DNA of 10,706 nucleotides. Origin: Intrasporangium_A sp051961875. Its GTDB lineage: Bacteria > Actinomycetota > Actinomycetes > Actinomycetales > Dermatophilaceae. Of the stretch, positions 6,745 to 10,706 are shown piece after piece. The stretch's first letter is position 1. Each line of letters begins with the position of its first letter. The notes beneath the pieces were generated by a model, which saw only the letters and a list, made by a program, of their open reading frames with translations, did no database searches and was not told where the DNA came from. Made by a program: the position numbers and the translations under genes. The stretch is taken from positions 1 to 10,706 of the forward strand of contig NZ_JBQCCV010000316.1 in the NCBI RefSeq assembly GCF_051961875.1, written 5' to 3'.

Positions 6745-7376
6745 GCCAGATGACCGCCACCGCCAGGCCGCTGCGGGCACCGCGGCGCGTCCCCGTCGTC
6801 ACGCCGCTGCGGGTCATCCCGAGCCGGATCGGGACGAGCGGGAACGGGGCGTTCGCCACCCTCTGCGTCACCCTGCTGACCCTGGGACTGATCGGGCTGC
6901 TCCTGCTCAACACGGCGCTCGCCGAGGGCTCGCTCACGCTCGGGGCGCTGCGGAAGCAGTCGGGGTTGCTCACCGACCGGGCGGGTGACCTGGGGGAGGA
7001 GATCGCGCGTGCCTCCTCAAGCAACTCCCTCGCCGCCCGAGCCACGGCCCTGGGCATGGTGCGCACGGCCGAGCGCGGCTACGTCGACGTCACGACGGGC
7101 AAGGTGAGCGGCACGGCGCAGGCGGCCACGAAGCTGCAGAAGGTGCCGATCGTCGTGGCGCCGATGCCGGCGCCGAAGGCCGTCAAGCGGATCACCTCTG
7201 CCGTGGACGGCGCCACCGCGGCCGCAGCGGCGGCGGCTACGGCCGCCGCCAAGGAGGCGGTGAACCTGGCCGCGGCCGCCACGCCGAAGGCGACCGATAG
7301 CGCGGCACCGCCGTCCGCCACGGAGACACTGGACTCGACCAGCAAGCCGGCGGGAACGCCCGCGACGACGAGGTGA
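6741..7376 (+). CDS. ftsL: FtsL-like cell-division membrane protein
   Basis: This 211-residue single-pass protein is in the ftsL position between rsmH and ftsI. A basic cytoplasmic N-terminus (1-36) leads to one membrane segment (about 37-58). An extracytoplasmic helical stretch follows (62-106), ending in SLAARATALGMV, the septum-formation-initiator-like motif, then the conserved-looking GYVDV (113-117). The last 60 or so residues are an Ala-rich, low-complexity extension, with runs of Ala at 158-180 then Thr/Pro/Ser. FtsL with FtsB and FtsQ activates the FtsW-FtsI septal synthase. Sequence is poorly conserved in this family, so the call rests on topology, motif and synteny. The ATG at 6741 has GAGGAAGGGG (6723-6732) 8 nt upstream and overlaps the rsmH stop. 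Confidence 0.8.
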   Translation: MSQMTATARPLRAPRRVPVVTPLRVIPSRIGTSGNGAFATLCVTLLTLGLIGLLLLNTALAEGSLTLGALRKQSGLLTDRAGDLGEEIARASSSNSLAARATALGMVRTAERGYVDVTTGKVSGTAQAATKLQKVPIVVAPMPAPKAVKRITSAVDGATAAAAAAATAAAKEAVNLAAAATPKATDSAAPPSATETLDSTSKPAGTPATTR

Positions 7377-7380
7377 GTTC

Positions 7381-9504
7381 GTGACCCAGACCCGAGGCAC
7401 CGGTCCCCGCCGGCCGGATGCCCACGGCCGGGGCGCGTCGCGGGGCACGGGAACTGGTGGCACCGCGACGAAGGGCAGGGCTGCGGCCGGCCACGGCAAC
7501 CCGGCGCGCAGCCCGGGACGGGGTCGCCCCACTGCCGGGCAGGCCCCCCGCGGCCGCGGCCCGGCGACCGGTTCCGCGGGCCGGGCCCGCCCCGAGACGG
7601 GCGCCACCAAGGGCCGCGGCCCCGCGCCCAAGCGCGGTGGCGGCCCGGGAGGACCGCGTCGGCCGAGGCGGCGCCGCCGCCCCGAGGCCGCCAGCCCCAG
7701 GCCGCGCGCCAAGGTGATGCTCCTCGTCATCCTCATGGTCTTCGCGGTGTTCGGCTTCCAGCTGCTGCGCGTGCAGGGCTTCGACGCCTCGGCGACCCAA
7801 CAGGCCGCGATGAGCAAGCGGTCCGTCAAGACGATCACGCCGGCGATGCGGGGTCAGGTCCTCGACACGAACGGGCGGGTCCTCGCCGAGAGCGTCGAGC
7901 GGTTCACCGTCGTCGCCGACCCCGTCGCCATCGCGGAGTACCGGGTCAAGGTCGGGGACATCTGGGAGAAGCTCGGCGCACCCCGGGCGGCGAGCGACGT
8001 CGCGCCGCTGCTCGGCATGGACGCGAGTGACCTCCAGGCCCGGTTCACGAGGCCGAACACGCGTTACGTCATCATCAAGAAGGACGTCACCCCGACGGTC
8101 TGGCGCCAGGTCAAGGCCGTCGGCGTGCCGGGCGTCGCCGCGGAGCGCACCGCGTCGCGGCTCTACCCACTCGGGATGGCGCTCGGCCCCGTGGTCGGCT
8201 TCGTCAAGCCCTCCGACCAGTCACCCGGCGGCGGCATCGAGTACCAGTTCAACCAGACCCTGTCGGGCAAGCCCGGCACCAACATCTACGAGCGCGCCCG
8301 CGACGGCTACATCATCCCCGGGTCCGAGCGCGTGGACACCCCGGTGACCAATGGCCGCAACGTGCGCCTCACGATCGACTCGGACCTGCAGTGGTACGCC
8401 GAGAACGCGCTGGCGAAGCGCGTCCAGGAGGTCGGCGCCAAGGAGGGCACGGCCGTCGTCCTCGAGGTGGCGACCGGCAAGGTGCGGGCCATGGCGAACT
8501 ACCCGACCTTCGACCCCAACGACCTGAGCCGGGCCGACCTCAACCACATGGGCAACGCCGCCCTCACCGACGCGTTCGAGCCGGGATCGACCGGCAAGCT
8601 GATGACCTTCGCCACCGCGCTCGAGAAGGGCGTCGTCAAACCCGACACCGGGGTCATCGTGCCGAACCGGCTCCCGCGGGCCGGCATGAAGTTCAAGGAC
8701 AACGAGAACCACCCGACCGAGCAGCTCACGGCGACCGGCGTCATCGCCAAGTCGTCCAACATCGGCACGATCCTCATCGGCGAGCGGATCGACCCCACGG
8801 TGCTCGTCGACTACTTCCGCAAGTTCGGGCTCGGGGCGAAGTCGCCGATCAACTTCCCAGGGGAGTCCGCCGGTGAGGTCCCCGACCCGAAGACGTGGGT
8901 CGGCGCCTCGCGCTACACCCGGCTCTTCGGCCAGGCCTACTCCGCGACCGCGCTGCAGATGACGGGCGTCTACCAGACCATCGCGAACAAGGGCCTCCGG
9001 ATGCCCCCGACCCTCGTCGAGGGCACGATGAACGACGCCGGCACCCTCGTCCCGGCGCCGGCCCAGGAAGGCGTGCGTGTCGTCTCGGAGAAGACCGCGA
9101 CGACCCTGAGCCGGATGATCGAGGAGGTCACGGGCCCCGACGGCACCGCCTCCGCCGCACGGATCAAGGGCTACCGCGTCGCGGGCAAGACCGGCACGGC
9201 CGACTTCTTCGACGCGAAGACGGGCGGCTACCACGGCTTCACCGCGTCGTTCATCGGCTACGCCCCCGCGCAGGCGCCGAAGTACGTCGTCGGGGTCTTC
9301 CTCCACCAGCCCAGCGCCGGCATGTTCGGCGGCGAGCTGGCCGGCCCGGTCTTCAACCAGGTCATGTCCTACCTCATCCAGCGGGACGGCGACGCGCCGA
9401 GCCCGAAGTCCTCGCTCGACTACCACGTCTGGGCCGATCACAAGCTGTCCACGTCCGACCCGAACGTCCTGTCCGACGCACGGGCGAAGCGTGACGGCCT
9501 GTAG
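7381..9504 (+). CDS. ftsI: Septal peptidoglycan transpeptidase FtsI (class B PBP)
   Basis: This 707-residue class B penicillin-binding protein (PbpB) cross-links septal peptidoglycan together with FtsW. Residues 1-110 are a basic, Gly/Arg/Pro/Ala-rich, probably disordered cytoplasmic tail. The signal anchor is at about 112-129. The PBP dimerisation domain begins near ITPAMRGQVLDTNGRVLAES, a variant of the RGxIxDRNG box, and runs to about 320. The transpeptidase domain (about 345-670) has S403-T-G-K406 (SxxK, acyl-ester serine), S458-S-N460 (SxN) and K603-T-G-T606 (KTG). No PASTA domains follow. GTG at 7381 lies 4 nt after the FtsL-like stop, with GAGG (7370-7373) 7 nt upstream. The stop is TAG. 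All catalytic motifs are intact. Confidence 0.97.
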   Translation: MTQTRGTGPRRPDAHGRGASRGTGTGGTATKGRAAAGHGNPARSPGRGRPTAGQAPRGRGPATGSAGRARPETGATKGRGPAPKRGGGPGGPRRPRRRRRPEAASPRPRAKVMLLVILMVFAVFGFQLLRVQGFDASATQQAAMSKRSVKTITPAMRGQVLDTNGRVLAESVERFTVVADPVAIAEYRVKVGDIWEKLGAPRAASDVAPLLGMDASDLQARFTRPNTRYVIIKKDVTPTVWRQVKAVGVPGVAAERTASRLYPLGMALGPVVGFVKPSDQSPGGGIEYQFNQTLSGKPGTNIYERARDGYIIPGSERVDTPVTNGRNVRLTIDSDLQWYAENALAKRVQEVGAKEGTAVVLEVATGKVRAMANYPTFDPNDLSRADLNHMGNAALTDAFEPGSTGKLMTFATALEKGVVKPDTGVIVPNRLPRAGMKFKDNENHPTEQLTATGVIAKSSNIGTILIGERIDPTVLVDYFRKFGLGAKSPINFPGESAGEVPDPKTWVGASRYTRLFGQAYSATALQMTGVYQTIANKGLRMPPTLVEGTMNDAGTLVPAPAQEGVRVVSEKTATTLSRMIEEVTGPDGTASAARIKGYRVAGKTGTADFFDAKTGGYHGFTASFIGYAPAQAPKYVVGVFLHQPSAGMFGGELAGPVFNQVMSYLIQRDGDAPSPKSSLDYHVWADHKLSTSDPNVLSDARAKRDGL

Positions 9505-9515
9505 GTTGGGATGTC

Positions 9516-10706
9516 GTGTCCACACCCTCCACCCGCCCGAGGACCTCGGGTCTGCCCCTCGCTGAGCTGTGCGCGAGACTCGGCCTGCACACCCCGTCGG
9601 CCGACGTCCTCGTGACCGGCGTGACCCTCGACAGCAGGTCGGTGCGACCCGGAGACCTGTATGCCGCACTGCCGGGCTTCAACGTGCACGGTGCCCGCTT
9701 CGCGGCCGACGCCGTGGGCGCCGGAGCGGTCGCGGTGCTGACCGACACAGAGGGAGCCGAGCAGCTGGGCGGGCTCTCCGTACCGGTCCTTGGGGTGGCG
9801 GGCCCGCGGGAAGCCCTCGGAGCCGTCGCGTCGGCGGTCTACGGGGACCCTGCCGGAGCCATCACGATGGTCGGCATCACGGGCACGAACGGCAAGACGA
9901 CGACCGCATACCTCATCGACTCCGCATTGCGCGCCCACGGCCTGCGCACCGGTCTCATCGGCACCGTCGAGACCCGGATCGGTGAGGAGCGCATCCCGTC
10001 GGTGCGCACCACGCCCGAGTCCCCGCAGCTGCACGCGCTGCTCGCCGTGATGCGCGAGCGGGGCGTCGACGCCTGCGTCATGGAGGTCTCCAGCCACGCG
10101 CTCGCCCTGCACCGGGTCGACGGTGTCACCTACGACGTGGTGCTCTTCACGAACCTCTCCCAGGACCACCTCGACTTCCACGGCACGATGGAGGAGTACT
10201 TCGCCGCCAAGGCCGAGCTGTTCACGCCGGCCCGGGCGCGCCGCGGCATCGTCTGCATCGACGACGAGTGGGGGCGGCGCCTCGCCGCGACCGCGGGGAT
10301 ACCGGTCACGACGCTCTCGACCACGGGGACCGAGGCCGACTGGATGGCGCGGGCGACCGGCTCGGAGGTCGTGCTCCGCTCCCGCTCCGGGATCGAGCTG
10401 CACCTCGTGTCGCACCTGCCCGGCTTGTTCAACATCGCCAACACGTGCCTTGCTGCGCTCGCGCTGCTGTCCCTAGACCTGGCGCCGGCCGAGGTCGACC
10501 AGGTCCTGGCCGCACCGCCAGAGGTGCCGGGCCGGATGGAGGTCGTCAGCGCCGGCGCGGACGGCCCGCGCTGCATCGTCGACTTCGCCCACACCCCGGA
10601 TGCCGTCGACGCGGCCCTCGCGGCCCTCCGGCCCTCCACGAGTGGCCGGCTCGTGGCGGTGCTCGGCGCCGGCGGCGACCGCGATCGTGGCAAGCGGCCG
10701 GACATG
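9516..10706 (+). CDS. murE: UDP-MurNAc-tripeptide synthetase MurE (3' end outside window)
   Basis: 397 codons are present. The family is about 500 residues, so the end of the C-terminal ligase domain is missing. MurE adds the third stem-peptide residue to UDP-MurNAc-L-Ala-D-Glu using ATP in the cytoplasm. The substrate-binding N-domain has VTGVTLDSRSVRPGDLYAAL. The ATP loop is GITGTNGKTTT (120-130). TTPES is at 165-169, SSHAL shortly after, and HLDFHGTMEEYFAAKAELF carries K232, the expected carbamylated lysine. PGRMEVV and VDFAHTPDAV mark the C-terminal region. The DNP[RN] motif that separates meso-DAP from L-Lys enzymes is beyond the edge, so the amino acid added cannot be read here. GTG at 9516 is 11 bp after the ftsI stop, with only a weak AGG/TTGGGA ribosome binding site. 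No other in-frame start fits better. Confidence 0.95.
   Translation, partial: MSTPSTRPRTSGLPLAELCARLGLHTPSADVLVTGVTLDSRSVRPGDLYAALPGFNVHGARFAADAVGAGAVAVLTDTEGAEQLGGLSVPVLGVAGPREALGAVASAVYGDPAGAITMVGITGTNGKTTTAYLIDSALRAHGLRTGLIGTVETRIGEERIPSVRTTPESPQLHALLAVMRERGVDACVMEVSSHALALHRVDGVTYDVVLFTNLSQDHLDFHGTMEEYFAAKAELFTPARARRGIVCIDDEWGRRLAATAGIPVTTLSTTGTEADWMARATGSEVVLRSRSGIELHLVSHLPGLFNIANTCLAALALLSLDLAPAEVDQVLAAPPEVPGRMEVVSAGADGPRCIVDFAHTPDAVDAALAALRPSTSGRLVAVLGAGGDRDRGKRPDM

Noticed and set aside
9511..9513. ATG just after the ftsI stop as a murE start
   Set aside because: It is not in the reading frame that encodes the MurE motifs. GTG at 9516 is in frame.
8221..9669. Long minus-strand open frame (482 codons) opposite ftsI and the murE start
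   Set aside because: Antisense shadow of ftsI, whose motifs are all intact. The translation is Arg/Val/Gly/Asp-rich without recognisable domains.

Overview
The window is high-GC DNA (roughly 70% by eye, with strong G/C third-position bias) from an actinobacterium. The protein set (an actinobacterial-type FtsL-like protein, PBP2b/FtsI with a long basic cytoplasmic tail, a 143-residue MraZ, and a MoxR/DUF58/TgpA trio next to the dcw cluster) suits Micrococcales, perhaps Intrasporangiaceae. That family guess is inference from memory of gene order, not a search. No RNA genes, insertion sequences, CRISPR arrays or phage genes were seen.

Layout. Positions 1-137 are non-coding and hold a strong hairpin that could terminate the leftward operon. 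Leftward operon (minus strand, read right to left): MoxR-family AAA+ ATPase (4691 to 3708), DUF58 protein (3694 to 2447) and TgpA-like membrane transglutaminase (2450 to 138). The genes are 13 bp apart and then overlap by 4 bp. Positions 4692-5075 form a 384-bp divergent regulatory region. Rightward operon (plus strand), the start of the division/cell-wall (dcw) cluster: mraZ (5076-5507), a 229-bp spacer, rsmH/mraW (5737-6744), ftsL-like (6741-7376, ATGA overlap with rsmH), ftsI/pbpB (7381-9504) and murE (9516 to the window edge, 3' end cut off).

How they fit together. MraZ is the cluster's transcriptional regulator and RsmH methylates 16S rRNA. The FtsL-like protein and FtsI belong to the septal peptidoglycan synthase, and MurE adds the third stem-peptide residue to the cytoplasmic precursor. 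The leftward trio is a widespread gene set of unclear function, with an ATPase chaperone-like subunit, a DUF58 partner and a membrane-anchored transglutaminase-fold enzyme facing outward.

Main new observation. A 16-bp composite motif, GTGGWGNRARGTGGAG (two hexamers exactly 10 bp apart), occurs four times, always between genes: at 4791-4806 (minus), 4920-4935 (minus), 4997-5012 (plus, continuing into a third repeat) and 5624-5639 (minus). It resembles the 10-bp-periodic direct repeats bound by MraZ. The first copy abuts a candidate moxR promoter, the third lies before mraZ and the fourth lies before rsmH. This suggests that MraZ controls the dcw cluster, and also the divergent MoxR-DUF58-transglutaminase operon and the rsmH leader. 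The rsmH leader also has a 60-nt stretch without T and two tiny ORFs chained to rsmH by ATGA overlaps.
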